From contig DAOVGJ010000204.1 of NCBI GenBank assembly GCA_030672465.1, positions 1-5,855 on the forward strand: a stretch of 5,855 nucleotides of DNA. Direction: 5' to 3'. Positions 5,736 through 5,855 of this stretch are shown here, piece by piece. Numbering within the stretch: the stretch's first letter is position 1; the number at the start of each line of letters is the position of its first letter. Position numbers and translations under genes: made by a program. The notes below the pieces were generated by a model. The model was not told the origin of the DNA and did not search any database. It saw nothing but the letters and a program-made list of their open reading frames with translations. Origin of the DNA: Pseudomonadota bacterium (GTDB lineage: Bacteria; Desulfobacterota; BSN033; WVXP01; G020346125).

Positions 5736-5771
5736 AAAGGGGTCTTCCTGGGCGTGAGAGGGCCCCTTTTT
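5736..5771 (+). terminator. Strong intrinsic terminator after the TAXI gene
   Basis: AAAGGGGTCTTC (5736-5747) pairs with GAGGGCCCCTTT (5758-5769) as a 12-bp stem including two G-U pairs, with a 10-base loop, and the T-run continues to 5771. It starts 25 bp after the TAXI stop codon. Confidence 0.88.
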
Positions 5772-5796
5772 CCATTGAATTAAAACGGTAGGTTCA

Positions 5797-5855
5797 GTGT
5801 TCTCACGGATAGTCCAAAGATTAGTTTTTGCGGTTTCCATCGTCTTTGTCATTTA
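5797..5855 (+). CDS. Start of a probable membrane protein, possibly a transporter permease (partial)
   Basis: A GTG at 5797 opens a frame that stays open to the window edge: VFSRIVQRLVFAVSIVFVI (Met at the start in vivo). A short stretch with two arginines followed by a hydrophobic helix resembles the N-termini of DppB/OppB-type ABC permeases, but 19 residues are too few for assignment. AGG lies four to five bases upstream, a weak ribosome site. It begins 25 bp beyond the TAXI terminator, so it would need its own promoter or readthrough; none is clear. It could equally be the start of another membrane protein, or not a gene. Confidence 0.4.
   Translation, partial: MFSRIVQRLVFAVSIVFVI

Overview
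The window looks like a chromosomal segment of a GC-rich, probably anaerobic deltaproteobacterium-type organism (Desulfobacterota, perhaps Geobacter-like or syntrophic). This rests on gene content: a selenocysteine-containing SelD, a PflX-type radical SAM protein, a TAXI-type TRAP solute receptor, and a GEMM-I riboswitch whose core closely resembles Geobacter examples. The taxonomy is inference; no rRNA or marker gene is present.

Layout. From about 3010 down to 1, everything runs on the minus strand as one apparent transcription unit. A GEMM-I (cyclic dinucleotide) riboswitch with an overlapping intrinsic terminator (3010-2865) is followed by a membrane-anchored lytic transglycosylase (2846-2208), a PflX-like radical SAM protein (2106-1201), a PD-(D/E)XK nuclease-like protein with a coiled coil (1200-322), and the N-terminus of a family X DNA polymerase that leaves the window (289-1). 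The aptamer nucleotide expected to contact the ligand lies inside the 5' arm of the terminator, so ligand binding should block termination (an ON switch).

Upstream of an AT-rich spacer (3011-3220) lies selD, also on the minus strand (4419-3373). Its true 5' end contains an in-frame TGA at codon 17, followed by a strong bacterial SECIS-like hairpin, so simple ORF calling misses the first 41 codons. A doubtful 51-codon ORF overlaps the selD stop by ATGA.

The 4420-4753 intergenic region separates selD from a divergent plus-strand TAXI solute-binding protein gene (4754-5710). It holds a TTGACA-17-TATTTT promoter whose -10 box lies within a perfect 18-bp palindrome, and a pair of near-identical AT-rich direct repeats closer to selD. 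The TAXI gene ends at a strong intrinsic terminator (5736-5771). A new plus-strand gene, possibly a membrane permease, appears to begin at 5797 and runs off the window.

How it fits together. The best-supported unusual feature is a second-messenger riboswitch placed directly before a peptidoglycan-cleaving enzyme and apparently co-transcribed genes for a radical SAM protein, a nuclease-like protein and a repair polymerase. The second is the recoded selD, where the enzyme that makes selenophosphate itself needs selenocysteine.
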